Origin: SZUA-181 sp964601765
GTDB taxonomy: Bacteria > Pseudomonadota > Zetaproteobacteria > Mariprofundales > Mariprofundaceae
DNA: 23,103 bases
Direction: 5' to 3'
Assembly (NCBI GenBank): GCA_964601765.1
Contig: CAZROR010000022.1
Span: 1 to 23,103, forward strand
Position 1 is the first letter of the stretch. Each line of letters opens with the position of its first letter. Under the pieces are notes generated by a model. The model was not told the origin of the DNA, searched no databases, and saw only the letters and a list, made by a program, of their open reading frames with translations. This document shows positions 1 to 7,112 of this stretch, in pieces. Both the position numbers and the translations under genes were made by a program.

Positions 1-3
1 TGG

Positions 4-25
4 CGATATCATATGACGATATCAT
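4..25. repeat. Pair of 9-base direct repeats at the left edge
   Basis: The 9-mer CGATATCAT occurs at 4-12 and again at 17-25, a 13-base period, slightly more than one helical turn. Its core GATATC is self-complementary, so the pair can also be read as an inverted repeat. It lies in the noncoding tail beyond the ampG stop codon, and whatever lies further left is outside the window. It could be an operator for an upstream gene or a weak AT-rich hairpin. The rest of 1-109 shows no strong terminator: the best stem on the ampG transcript (47 down to 32) has six pairs including one G-U and no following T-run. Confidence 0.4.
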
Positions 26-109
26 CCATTCATCAACCAAGGCTGATTACGTATGGGGAGCTTTATTTTTCAAACAAAGATGACCGCGTACCAACTGCCT
101 GGGGCAACC

Positions 110-1345
110 TCATGGCTGCTGAGGCTCACGCCAGGGGGCAAAGCGATTGAGCAGCACCAGCCCCGGCACTGCAATCAGGGCGCAGAAGACAAAGAAGCTC
201 ACCCAGCCCATGTGCTCGGCCATGAGGCCTGTCGGTGCCGAGGCAAGCACGCGGGGAATGCCCATCAGGCTGCTGAGCAGGGCATACTGCGTGGCCGTGA
301 ATTTCCGGTTCGTCATGCTGGCCATGAACGCCACGTAGGCGGCCGTGCCCATGCCGCCGCTCAGATTTTCAAAGGCAATCACCGCAGCCAGCCCCGGCAG
401 GCTGTGGCCGATCAGTGCCAGCACGGCGAAGCCGGCCGTTGAGGCCGCCTGCAACACCCCGAAAATCCACAGGGAGCGGTTGATGCCGATCCTCAGCATC
501 CAGATGCCGCCGATCAGGCCGCCGATGATCGTGGCCCAGAAGCCGAACAGCTTGGCGATGGCACCGATTTCGGTCTTGGAAAATCCGATATCGAGATAAA
601 ACGGCGTGCTCATGGCGCTGGCCATGATGTCGCCGATCTTGTACAGCAGAATGAAGGCAAGAATCAGCCAGGCATCCTCGCGGCTGAAATACTCGCGGAA
701 TGGCTCGATCACGGCGGCTTCGAGCGTCTGTGGCGTGCCCTCGGCAACCTGCGGCTCCCGCGCCAGCAGCGTTACCACGATGCCGACGAGCATCGTGGCT
801 GCCATCAGCAGATAGACCATCGAAAACGGGATGAAATCGGCAAGGATCAGGCCGCCGCTTCCGGCCAGCAGCAGGCCCACGCGGTAGCCGTTCACATACA
901 GTGACGAGCCGAGGCCGAGTTCCTTGTCCGACAGATCCTCTCGCCGGTAGGCATCGACGACAATGTCCTGCGAGGCGGAAAAAAAGGTGACAAGCAGCGC
1001 CACTGCGGCCACCAGCCAGGGATTCCGGGCCGGGTGGGTGAGGCCGAGCCCGGCAATGGCGCAGGTCAGCGCCACCTGGGCAATGAGCAGCCAGCCGCGC
1101 CGCCGTCCGAACAGCCGAAATGTGAAGCGATCCATGAGCGGCGCCCACAGGAACTTCACCGTGTATGGCAGGCCCACGAGCGCAAACATCCCGATCGTCG
1201 CAAGGTCCACGCCTGCCTCAACCATCCAGGCCTGCAACACTGACCCGGTGAGCAGCAGCGGCACGCCGCACGAGAAGCCCATCAGGAAGGCGACCAGCAT
1301 GCGGCCGCTGAAGATCACGCCCAGCAAAGGCTGCGACGACTTCAA
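110..1345 (-). CDS. ampG: AmpG-like muropeptide permease (MFS)
   Basis: Inner-membrane major-facilitator transporter expected to import GlcNAc-anhydroMurNAc peptides for peptidoglycan recycling. AmpG hallmarks are visible: GFSCGVPLLLTGSVLQAW (about residues 23-40), LVGLPYTVKFLWAPLMDR (56-73), the basic loop FGRRRGW (79-85), SQDIVVDAYRRE (125-136), and a C-terminal GGMGTAAYVAFM followed by ATQYALLSS. At 411 residues it is shorter than the 14-helix E. coli AmpG (491) and fits a 12-helix form. The start is TTG and overlaps the stop of the upstream exonuclease gene (TTGA), with a GGGGG tract 8 bases upstream, so translation is probably coupled. An ATG at codon 16 is a weaker alternative because it would remove the cytoplasmic N-terminus. 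Substrate is inferred from family; the AmpG assignment itself is strong. Confidence 0.88.
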   Translation of the reverse strand: MKSSQPLLGVIFSGRMLVAFLMGFSCGVPLLLTGSVLQAWMVEAGVDLATIGMFALVGLPYTVKFLWAPLMDRFTFRLFGRRRGWLLIAQVALTCAIAGLGLTHPARNPWLVAAVALLVTFFSASQDIVVDAYRREDLSDKELGLGSSLYVNGYRVGLLLAGSGGLILADFIPFSMVYLLMAATMLVGIVVTLLAREPQVAEGTPQTLEAAVIEPFREYFSREDAWLILAFILLYKIGDIMASAMSTPFYLDIGFSKTEIGAIAKLFGFWATIIGGLIGGIWMLRIGINRSLWIFGVLQAASTAGFAVLALIGHSLPGLAAVIAFENLSGGMGTAAYVAFMASMTNRKFTATQYALLSSLMGIPRVLASAPTGLMAEHMGWVSFFVFCALIAVPGLVLLNRFAPWREPQQP

Positions 1346-2151
1346 GTCGACTGCCCCCAGGCCTCCAGAAACATGCGGAAGTGCGGGCGGGCCGCGGCTT
1401 CCTCCTCAAGATAGTTGCGCAGGCCTTCAACCACCCGCAGATAGGCCCCGCGTGTCAGCTCACCGCAAAACAGCTGCCAGCGCAGGAACAGCAGCAGCGT
1501 GCTCAGCACATCACACTCACAGTAATGGCGAATGGCCGCGATATCGCCCGCCTCATACAGGGCGCGCACCTCGCCACCGGCCGTCTCCAGCTTGCCGGGC
1601 ACGCCGAAACACGCCGCCACCTCGTCCAGGGAACAGCGAGCCGAGGCCCCATAGTCGGAGAGCACCTCCAGCAGATCCACATGGTAGGCTGTCGAATAAC
1701 GGGCGCTGTAATTGTCGTAGCGGCTGCCCTCGCCGAACCAGCGGGGGCAGGCACACTCATGCGCCATGGCACGATACTTCAGTACCGGAATATCGAAACC
1801 GCGCCCGTTGAACGACACGAGCCTTGGTGCACGCTTTTCGATCAGCCCGAAAAAGCCTTCCAGCAGTTCCCGTTCACTGCTTTTTTCATCACCGCCACTG
1901 GCCACGCGGCGCACGATACACTCCACACCGTCCTCTCCGGGCTCGGCCACAAGCTGAACATAGCTGATGGCAACCACCTGATGAAACGGCTGACGCGGAA
2001 AGTCATTCCTGCCGTCCGTTTTTTCAAGAAAGTAGGCGGCCAGCGCATCCCGCGCCTCCGCATCGGACAGCGACGGCGCATGCAGCACCCGACGTGCAGC
2101 CGCCGCGTCAACCACGGTTTCGATGTCGAATACCAGCACATCCCGCCTCAC
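1342..2151 (-). CDS. PolB-like 3'-5' exonuclease (DnaQ fold)
   Basis: Predicted 3'-5' exonuclease related to the proofreading domain of family B DNA polymerases, here without a polymerase domain. The chosen start is a GTG with a strong GGGGAGG five bases upstream; the reading frame is open to 2205 but an earlier GTG there has no good ribosome site. From the chosen start the protein has 269 residues. Exo I is VFDIET near residues 7-12, Exo II is SFNGRGFDIPVL near 113-124 (Asn and Asp present), HVDLLEVL follows near 157, and Exo III is HYCECDVLST near 209-218 with the expected Asp, so all metal-binding acidic positions appear intact. Role in repair or nucleic-acid turnover is inferred; the cellular substrate of this family is unclear. 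It overlaps ampG by 4 bases, probably one transcript. Confidence 0.85.
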   Translation of the reverse strand: MRRDVLVFDIETVVDAAAARRVLHAPSLSDAEARDALAAYFLEKTDGRNDFPRQPFHQVVAISYVQLVAEPGEDGVECIVRRVASGGDEKSSERELLEGFFGLIEKRAPRLVSFNGRGFDIPVLKYRAMAHECACPRWFGEGSRYDNYSARYSTAYHVDLLEVLSDYGASARCSLDEVAACFGVPGKLETAGGEVRALYEAGDIAAIRHYCECDVLSTLLLFLRWQLFCGELTRGAYLRVVEGLRNYLEEEAAARPHFRMFLEAWGQST

Positions 2152-2156
2152 ACCTG

Positions 2157-2163
2157 CCTCCCC
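2157..2163 (-). promoter_or_regulatory. Ribosome binding site fixing the exonuclease start
   Basis: On the minus strand GGGGAGG lies five bases before the GTG at 2151-2149. This supports the 269-residue form over the longer reading beginning with GTG at 2205, and places the first catalytic motif close to the N-terminus as usual for the family. Confidence 0.65.
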
Positions 2164-2291
2164 GTCTGCCTGTTGTCCGCTGCCGTAGTGTAGCAGCACA
2201 GACACAAACTTCGCCTGTGAACTTTCTTATCAGTCGCGCCCGCCTGCTCGCCGCAAGCCCCTGACGCATCCCGATAGTGCTGTCGCATGGT

Positions 2292-2309
2292 CTTCATGAA
2301 AAATCCGGG
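2292..2309 (+). repeat. 18-base repeated element, copy 1 (upstream of response regulator)
   Basis: CTTCATGAAAAATCCGGG ends 13 bases before the response-regulator ATG. The identical 18-mer occurs on the minus strand at 19165-19148, upstream of the first ClC gene, in the same orientation relative to its downstream gene. Its left part TTCATGAA is a perfect palindrome. In both copies CTGT begins 12 bases before the element. It may be a shared transcription-factor site or a leader element; no function is known to me. Confidence 0.6.
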
Positions 2310-2322
2310 TTAGACTTGACGC

Positions 2323-3006
2323 ATGAAAATACTCGTTGTCGAGGATGAGGAGCGCGTCTCCCAGTTCATTCAGAAGGGCCTCCGGGAAGAAGGACATGCC
2401 GTGGATGCCGCCTTTGACGGAGAGGAAGGCAGCTTCCTCGCCGAGGTGAACGACTACGACCTGATCATCCTTGACCTGATGCTGCCCAAAAAAAACGGCA
2501 TCATGGTCTGCCGTGAACTCCGCGACCGTGGTGTCGCCACACCGGTGCTGATGCTGACCGCGCGTGACAGCACCGGCGACAAGGTGCGCGGCCTGGATGC
2601 AGGCGCGGACGACTACCTCACCAAGCCTTTTGCCTTTGAGGAATTGCTGGCACGCGTGCGCGCCCTGCTTCGGCGGGGCTCGGAAACAAAGACACCAACG
2701 CTCAAAATTGCTGATCTTGAGCTGGATCCGATGAGCCGCAGGGTAACGCGTGGTGGGGAGCCGATACGGCTGACGACAAAGGAATATGCCCTGCTCGAAT
2801 ACATGATGCGCAATCCGGACAAGGTGCTGTCCCGCACCCTGATCGGCGAACATGTATGGGATATGAACTTTGATCCGGAAAGCAATGTCATTGATGTCTA
2901 TGTGAGCCATCTGCGCAACAAGGTGGACAAGGGCTTCTCCATGCCGCTCATCCACACGCTGCGCGGCCAGGGCTACATGTTGAGCGACCAAGCCCCGCCT
3001 GCGTGA
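2323..3006 (+). CDS. OmpR-family response regulator (CusR-like)
   Basis: DNA-binding response regulator of a two-component system. The receiver domain (about 1-116) has the acidic pair ED at 7-8, phospho-acceptor Asp51 in ILDLMLP, the Thr/Ser switch in LTA near 78-80 and Lys101 in TKPF. A winged-helix output domain follows (about 127-223), ending HTLRGQGYML. The stretches KPFAFEELLARVRALLRR and VWDMNFDPESNVIDVYV resemble the heavy-metal CusR/PcoR/CopR group, but no metal-efflux gene is in view, so the stimulus is open. No Shine-Dalgarno is visible before the ATG; a TAGACT hexamer at 2311-2316 sits close enough that a leaderless mRNA is conceivable but unproven. The stop overlaps the kinase start by 4 bases (GTGA). 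The upstream 18-base repeat may belong to its control region. Confidence 0.9.
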   Translation: MKILVVEDEERVSQFIQKGLREEGHAVDAAFDGEEGSFLAEVNDYDLIILDLMLPKKNGIMVCRELRDRGVATPVLMLTARDSTGDKVRGLDAGADDYLTKPFAFEELLARVRALLRRGSETKTPTLKIADLELDPMSRRVTRGGEPIRLTTKEYALLEYMMRNPDKVLSRTLIGEHVWDMNFDPESNVIDVYVSHLRNKVDKGFSMPLIHTLRGQGYMLSDQAPPA

Positions 3007-4508
3007 GCGAACCTCACCGCTCCCTTTACCGTCGCCTAAGCGACAGCCTTTTCAAAACATTCCGTGGCAGGCTGGCCATGCTGTACATGGCCATCGAGTT
3101 TTCCGTGCTGCTGTTCGCCGGGGTATTGCTCTATGCCATGCTGTCGAACCGCATCTATGCCTCCGTGGATGAACAGATGGAGCAGCAGGCGAGAACCCTG
3201 GTCATGGAGCTTGAACGTTCACCCTTCCGGTTCTGGTCACGGCACCTTTCGGAATTCACGGAGCACTACCTGGGCTCCGTGCAGCTTGTCGGTGCCAACG
3301 GTATCTTCCTGTTTTCCTCGCCCCGGCCGATGATCGGACGTGGTGGCAGCGAGGTCACCAAGGCGCTGCGTCATGCCATGGAGGGCAAGACCGCATTTGT
3401 TTCCACCCACTCCCTGTTGCGAAAGGGAAACATCCGCGTGCTGGCCATGCCGGTGGAGCGGGCGGGACGGATCGTTGCCGTCGTTCTTCTTGGCCGCAGC
3501 ACAAAGGAAATTCGCTCCTTTTTCAGCCTGATGTTCATTGCCGGCGGCATCCTCGGGCTGTTTTCGATGCTCATCAGCGCCTATGCGGGTTTTGTCATGG
3601 CAAGAAGAGCACTCAAGCCCATCGATGAAATCACCACCATTGCCCAGGCCGTGGCCTCGGGAGACCTTTCCCAGCGGCTGCATTCATTCTCCCAGGACAA
3701 GGAAATCGCCACGCTGATTCGCGTGCTGAACAAGATGTTTCAGGACCTGGAATCAAGCTTCACGGCACAGAAGAGATTCACGGCCGATGCCTCGCATGAG
3801 CTGCGCATTCCGCTCACCGTCATGAAGGGCGATATCGAGGTGGCTCTCCGACGCAAGCGCCGGGCCAAGGAATATGAACATGTGCTGAAGCAGCAACTTG
3901 AGATCATCGAGCGCATGCAGCGCATCGTGGACGGCCTGCTCACGCTGGCGCGGGCGGATGCAGGCCTGCTGGAGCTGGCCCGTGAGGACATCGACCTGAG
4001 CCTGCTGCTGCAGGAAGCCGGCCAGCATCATCTGGGGCTGTTCGCCAGTAAGAATATTCACCTCGACATGCAAATTGATGACGGCCTGCGCGTAACCGGC
4101 GACCCTACCCGCCTGGAGCGGGTGGTATTTAACCTGCTGAACAACGCCTTTAAATACGCCCCGGAGGGCTCTACCGTCACGCTGACGGCCAGGGCGGCTG
4201 GCGATCAGGCCATGGTGGAGGTGCGCGACGAGGGCCCGGGCATTGCGCCCGAGCACCTTGATCGCCTGTTTGACCGTTTCTACCGTGCGGACGAATCCCG
4301 CAGCCGCATTGAGGGCGGTGCGGGCCTGGGGCTGGCCATCAGCAAACGCATCATTGAAGCGCATGAGGGCAGCATCGAGGTGGAAAGCACGCTGGGTGAA
4401 GGCGCATGCTTTCGCTTCTTTCTCCCGATCAACAGGCCAGCCCCCGGATACACAAGCCGCGTACACAAGGTGATGCAGAAAACCGTGCTGCGCGGCAAGC
4501 GATTATGA
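3003..4508 (+). CDS. Sensor histidine kinase (HAMP-HisKA-HATPase)
   Basis: Membrane histidine kinase partner of the preceding regulator. One membrane segment lies at about 27-48, a periplasmic sensor of about 120 residues follows, and a second membrane segment lies at about 172-198. HAMP spans about 199-252. The dimerisation/phospho-acceptor helix carries DASHELRIPLTVMKG with His265. The ATPase domain shows the N box NLLNNAFKYAPEG (377-389), G1 DEGPGI (409-414), RLFDRFYR (421-428) and G2 GAGLGLAI (439-446). The residue four after His265 is Ile (codon ATT) where Thr, Ser or Asn is usual. In HisKA kinases that position supports dephosphorylation of the regulator, so phosphatase activity may be weak. 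Start is GTG, translationally coupled to the regulator. The 3' end overlaps the convergent TolB-like gene by 6 bases. The ligand cannot be deduced. Confidence 0.9.
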   Translation: MSEPHRSLYRRLSDSLFKTFRGRLAMLYMAIEFSVLLFAGVLLYAMLSNRIYASVDEQMEQQARTLVMELERSPFRFWSRHLSEFTEHYLGSVQLVGANGIFLFSSPRPMIGRGGSEVTKALRHAMEGKTAFVSTHSLLRKGNIRVLAMPVERAGRIVAVVLLGRSTKEIRSFFSLMFIAGGILGLFSMLISAYAGFVMARRALKPIDEITTIAQAVASGDLSQRLHSFSQDKEIATLIRVLNKMFQDLESSFTAQKRFTADASHELRIPLTVMKGDIEVALRRKRRAKEYEHVLKQQLEIIERMQRIVDGLLTLARADAGLLELAREDIDLSLLLQEAGQHHLGLFASKNIHLDMQIDDGLRVTGDPTRLERVVFNLLNNAFKYAPEGSTVTLTARAAGDQAMVEVRDEGPGIAPEHLDRLFDRFYRADESRSRIEGGAGLGLAISKRIIEAHEGSIEVESTLGEGACFRFFLPINRPAPGYTSRVHKVMQKTVLRGKRL

Positions 4509-5573
4509 ACGGGGCATCTGTACCGTCCAGATGTGGAAGCCGTCTGTGCTGCCCTTCACTTCGTGCTCGGCCTTTTGCTGCCGGCTTACCTTACGGTCTG
4601 AGTGAAAGTACACACGACCATTCAGGCCAACGCTGGGGCCCCCATCACGCCCCTTGTCGTAGGTAAGCTGCGTCAGGTTCCGTCCATTACGGCCAATGGC
4701 CCAGATATCCCAGTTGCTCCGGCCTTTCCCGCGGATATCCACCTTGGCACGGTTGGATGTGAAGACAATCCATTTTCCGTCCGGGCTCCAGGCTGGTTGT
4801 ACGTCGACGCTGCGCGCATCCGTTAGCTGCACCAGGTCGGAACCATCCGTACCCATGAGAAACAGATGCCAGCTTCTGCCGACGGGCATGGAAAAGGCAA
4901 GCCACTTCCCGTCTGGTGAAAGCGCAGGGTTGACGCCATTGGCCAGCACCTGATCGGGGCGGCCATCCTGCCCCACACGCACAATTTCTGCCCGATAGCC
5001 GGGGAATGCCCAGTTGTTAAAGCGGTCTTTATGTGAGTGTTTTCTGGCAACCGGCCGGCCTGACGGGGTCAGCCGCACGGCAATAAGGCCGCCATCGGGC
5101 AACAGCACAACCTGTGTATATTTACCTGCCACAATCCTGAGGCGATGAAGCAGGCCCTGGCCATCGGCCGGCTTCTCCCACAGGCTCAGGCTTCCAGCCC
5201 GCCTTGACAGAAAATAGACATGTGTCCTGTCCTTCCAGCCGACTGTATCCAGTGCATGCACATCGTCCGTGATCACATTGGCCGGATCCCCGTTTTCAGC
5301 ATAGCGGTAGCTCACCCAGGACTGACGGCGTTTGCTGCTGATAACAAACAACATGCGGCCATCCGGTGCCACCTTTGGAAACATTTCTGTCTCGCCAGGC
5401 TCCAGCGTAAGCAGCTTGGCCTGGTCGGCAACCGGGGCAGTGTGTGTGGATGCAACCGGCGAAATCTTTGAGCGATGCTCATCGAGCCAGTCCATCAGTC
5501 CGGCCGCCTGGGCTGCCGGCGTCATGGCCATGGTCATCAGTATTGCAGTGATCAGCGCATAGGTCTTTCGCAT
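4503..5573 (-). CDS. Exported TolB-like beta-propeller protein (copy B)
   Basis: Predicted periplasmic protein of 356 residues. A Sec signal peptide is visible at about 1-23 (hydrophobic core, AQA before the cut, then AG). The mature part contains WD40-like/TolB-type (PD40) blades: VAPDGRMLFV (about 68-77), LSPDGKWLAF (218-227) followed by DLVQLTD, AWSPDGKWIVFTSNR (261-275), and a last blade with YFHSDR and HIWTVQ. It lacks a recognisable TolB N-terminal domain, so it is not a standard TolB. The ATG start has AAAGGAG ten bases upstream; that site overlaps the stop codon of the neighbouring copy A only 16 bases away, so the two form an operon. It shares the DLVQLTD blade, the AWSPDGK/AWSPDGR blade and the closing IW.V blade with copy A, indicating duplication. 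The function is unknown; such propellers often bind proteins or ligands. Confidence 0.82.
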   Translation of the reverse strand: MRKTYALITAILMTMAMTPAAQAAGLMDWLDEHRSKISPVASTHTAPVADQAKLLTLEPGETEMFPKVAPDGRMLFVISSKRRQSWVSYRYAENGDPANVITDDVHALDTVGWKDRTHVYFLSRRAGSLSLWEKPADGQGLLHRLRIVAGKYTQVVLLPDGGLIAVRLTPSGRPVARKHSHKDRFNNWAFPGYRAEIVRVGQDGRPDQVLANGVNPALSPDGKWLAFSMPVGRSWHLFLMGTDGSDLVQLTDARSVDVQPAWSPDGKWIVFTSNRAKVDIRGKGRSNWDIWAIGRNGRNLTQLTYDKGRDGGPSVGLNGRVYFHSDRKVSRQQKAEHEVKGSTDGFHIWTVQMPRS

Positions 5574-5589
5574 GTTGCTTGTTCTCCTT

Positions 5590-6678
5590 TTAGTCAAATG
5601 TTACCTGCCAGATGTTCCAGTCGCTCCCGGTCCGGCGCTGTGGCTTGGCCAGGCTGCGGTTGGAGTGAAACAGAATCGTGTGTGCATCCTTCCAGGCCGG
5701 TCCGCCATCCGTGGCCTGAGAGGCATTCGTCAACCGTGTCACACGACCATTCGTGACATTCATGATGTAAATCGAGGTGTTGAGCACGTCACCGCGGCTG
5801 TCACGGTTTGAGACGAAGGCAATTCGCCTGCCGTCCGGACTCCAGGCCGGCTCAAACTCGCCAAATGGTGTATCCGTCAGCTGCACGAGATCGCCGCCAT
5901 TCACATCCTGCATCCACAGGTCGTAGTTGCCATTCGTCTCACGGACAAAGACGATCCGTCGACCATCCGGCGAAATCGCGCCATTGTAGGCATTCGGGAT
6001 CATCGTCAGCTGGCTTGTGGTGTGGTCGAAGATGAACAGGGAAGGCGGTGCAAAATCATTGCGTGTGCCGGGCCGCGTAGCCTTGTAGCCCAGCTTGTGG
6101 CGGAAAAACGCCGTGTTGTACATGCGCCAGGCCTGACCCAGCAGCTCAACATGGGAGGCACCGTCACTGAACTCATCCAGCAGCATGTTCCGCCTGATCT
6201 TCTGAAGCGTGGAATCAAAGGCCCAGATGCGGCCGTCGGGAGAGGCTGCCAGGTGCATCGGGCTGAGCGCGCCGCGAAACGTCGCCAGATTGGCTATCGC
6301 CACATGTCCGTCACCGTGCGCCTGCCGCATCCAGGCCGAAATCGGCCCCATGCGGTTGCTCACGTAGCCAATCGCCCCGTCGCGCAGGGCAACACCGAAG
6401 CGAATCATTTCATTCAGCTGGGCCGGGGCGATCACACGGCTCTGTAGCTCTGGATTCTGTTTGCTGACGCGAACAACGCTGTAAACACTCTTCTTGCGCT
6501 GGCTGTAAACGAGATAGTCCCCGGCAACGGATGGATAGATTTCATGCGCGTCCTTTGCAGCCACCACCGGTGAAATAGGAAAAAGTGGCTCGGCTGAGCG
6601 GAACGAGGCGGCGTCGGCAGACACCGCGACAAGGCCGGTGAATGCCAGCATGAAAAAAAAGCGGGAAAAGCGTGTCAT
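5590..6678 (-). CDS. Exported TolB-like beta-propeller protein (copy A)
   Basis: Predicted periplasmic protein of 362 residues, first gene of the TolB-like pair. The start ATG at 6678 is chosen because AGGAG lies nine bases upstream and it opens a clear signal peptide (FFFMLAFTGLVAVSADAA, residues 7-24); the frame runs open further upstream but without a signal sequence or ribosome site. Propeller motifs: AASPDGRIWAFDS (about 144-156), AISPDGRRIVFVRE (234-247) with DLVQLTD at 263-269, AWSPDGRRIAFVSNRD (278-293), then GGPAWKDAHTILFHSNR and a terminal WNIWQV blade. The middle region (about 160-215) is less regular. No partner domains are recognised. The family is used by TolB and by many uncharacterised lipoprotein or peptidase-associated sensors; I infer only a binding or scaffold role in the periplasm. 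Confidence 0.82.
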   Translation of the reverse strand: MTRFSRFFFMLAFTGLVAVSADAASFRSAEPLFPISPVVAAKDAHEIYPSVAGDYLVYSQRKKSVYSVVRVSKQNPELQSRVIAPAQLNEMIRFGVALRDGAIGYVSNRMGPISAWMRQAHGDGHVAIANLATFRGALSPMHLAASPDGRIWAFDSTLQKIRRNMLLDEFSDGASHVELLGQAWRMYNTAFFRHKLGYKATRPGTRNDFAPPSLFIFDHTTSQLTMIPNAYNGAISPDGRRIVFVRETNGNYDLWMQDVNGGDLVQLTDTPFGEFEPAWSPDGRRIAFVSNRDSRGDVLNTSIYIMNVTNGRVTRLTNASQATDGGPAWKDAHTILFHSNRSLAKPQRRTGSDWNIWQVTFD

Positions 6679-6716
6679 TATACCTAACTCCTGGGGATCA
6701 GCCTGTGCTGATTTAT

Positions 6717-6722
6717 AGTATA
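6717..6722 (-). promoter_or_regulatory. Possible -10 element for the TolB-like pair
   Basis: TATACT on the minus strand, followed by a second AT-rich hexamer TATAAA, lies about 39 bases before the copy A start codon and would give a leader of about 30 bases. No convincing -35 hexamer is seen at 16-18 bases, because the sequence there is GC-rich. This may therefore be activator-dependent, or not a promoter at all. Confidence 0.3.
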
Positions 6723-6754
6723 GCCTCCTCCCGCCGGCGGCGCATGATAGCGAG

Positions 6755-6770
6755 GCATTGTTGCATTGTC
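6755..6770. repeat. Tandem octamer in the TolB-like/bolA divergent region
   Basis: GCATTGTT (6755-6762) is followed directly by GCATTGTC (6763-6770) in the 167-base gap between two divergent genes. A looser CATTGCG follows at 6784-6790. The placement suits an operator for either gene, but no known regulator site is matched. Confidence 0.35.
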
Positions 6771-6845
6771 GTGACACAGCGCACATTGCGGAACCCGTAT
6801 CCGTCGCATGTGTTCTTCTGCAGCGCACCGGGCTAGCATGCGGCC

Positions 6846-7112
6846 ATGCAGACCGTTTGCGCGGAGGCCCTGCGAAAGCTTGTACAGGAGCACATCCCGG
6901 AGGCGCAGGTTTTCGTCACCACCTACGCCGGGGATGACCATTTTGACATGCAGGTTGTCTCACCCGCCTTCGCCGGAAAGTCCCGTGTGGCCCAGCACCA
7001 GATGGTCTACCGCGCGCTCGGTGACCACATGCGCGCCCGTGTGCATGCGCTGGCACTGAAAACCTATACCCCGGAGCGCTGGCAGGCGCTCGCCGACAAG
7101 GAAGCACCCTGA
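6846..7112 (+). CDS. BolA/IbaG family protein
   Basis: Small cytosolic protein of 88 residues with the BolA fold. Visible family signature: FDMQVVSPAFAGKSRVAQHQMVY (from about residue 33), then HMRARVHALALKTYTPERW (about 61-79) with the near-invariant His of VHAL. BolA-type proteins form [2Fe-2S]-bridged complexes with CGFS monothiol glutaredoxins, and such a glutaredoxin is encoded immediately downstream, sharing one base (TGATG). This pairing strongly supports a role in iron-sulfur trafficking rather than in cell-shape regulation alone. It is closer in length and C-terminus to IbaG/YrbA-like members than to long BolA, but I cannot separate the two subgroups by eye. No strong Shine-Dalgarno precedes the ATG. 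It diverges from the TolB-like pair. Confidence 0.85.
   Translation: MQTVCAEALRKLVQEHIPEAQVFVTTYAGDDHFDMQVVSPAFAGKSRVAQHQMVYRALGDHMRARVHALALKTYTPERWQALADKEAP

Noticed and set aside
963..1811. Open frame antisense to ampG and the exonuclease (282 codons)
   Set aside because: Spans the junction of two well-supported genes on the other strand, with low-complexity Arg/Pro/Ser-rich translation.
1381..2193. Long open frame opposite the exonuclease gene (270 codons)
   Set aside because: Lies wholly antisense to a gene with intact catalytic motifs, its translation is compositionally odd and shows no domain, so it is a GC-bias shadow.
2311..2316. TAGACT as a -10 giving a leaderless response-regulator mRNA
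   Set aside because: No matching -35 at the right distance, and leaderless starts cannot be inferred from one hexamer. Kept only as a remark.
2487..2494. Run of eight A in the response-regulator gene as a frameshift or slippage site
   Set aside because: The frame continues through Lys-Lys-Asn into conserved receiver sequence; no alternative product or stimulatory structure is evident.
2230..2991. Open frame antisense to the response regulator (253 codons)
   Set aside because: The plus-strand gene has all receiver and winged-helix motifs; the antisense frame has none.
6771..6790. Sigma54 promoter upstream of bolA
   Set aside because: TGACAC and TTGC occur but with eight bases between them instead of the required five, and the GG dinucleotide is missing.
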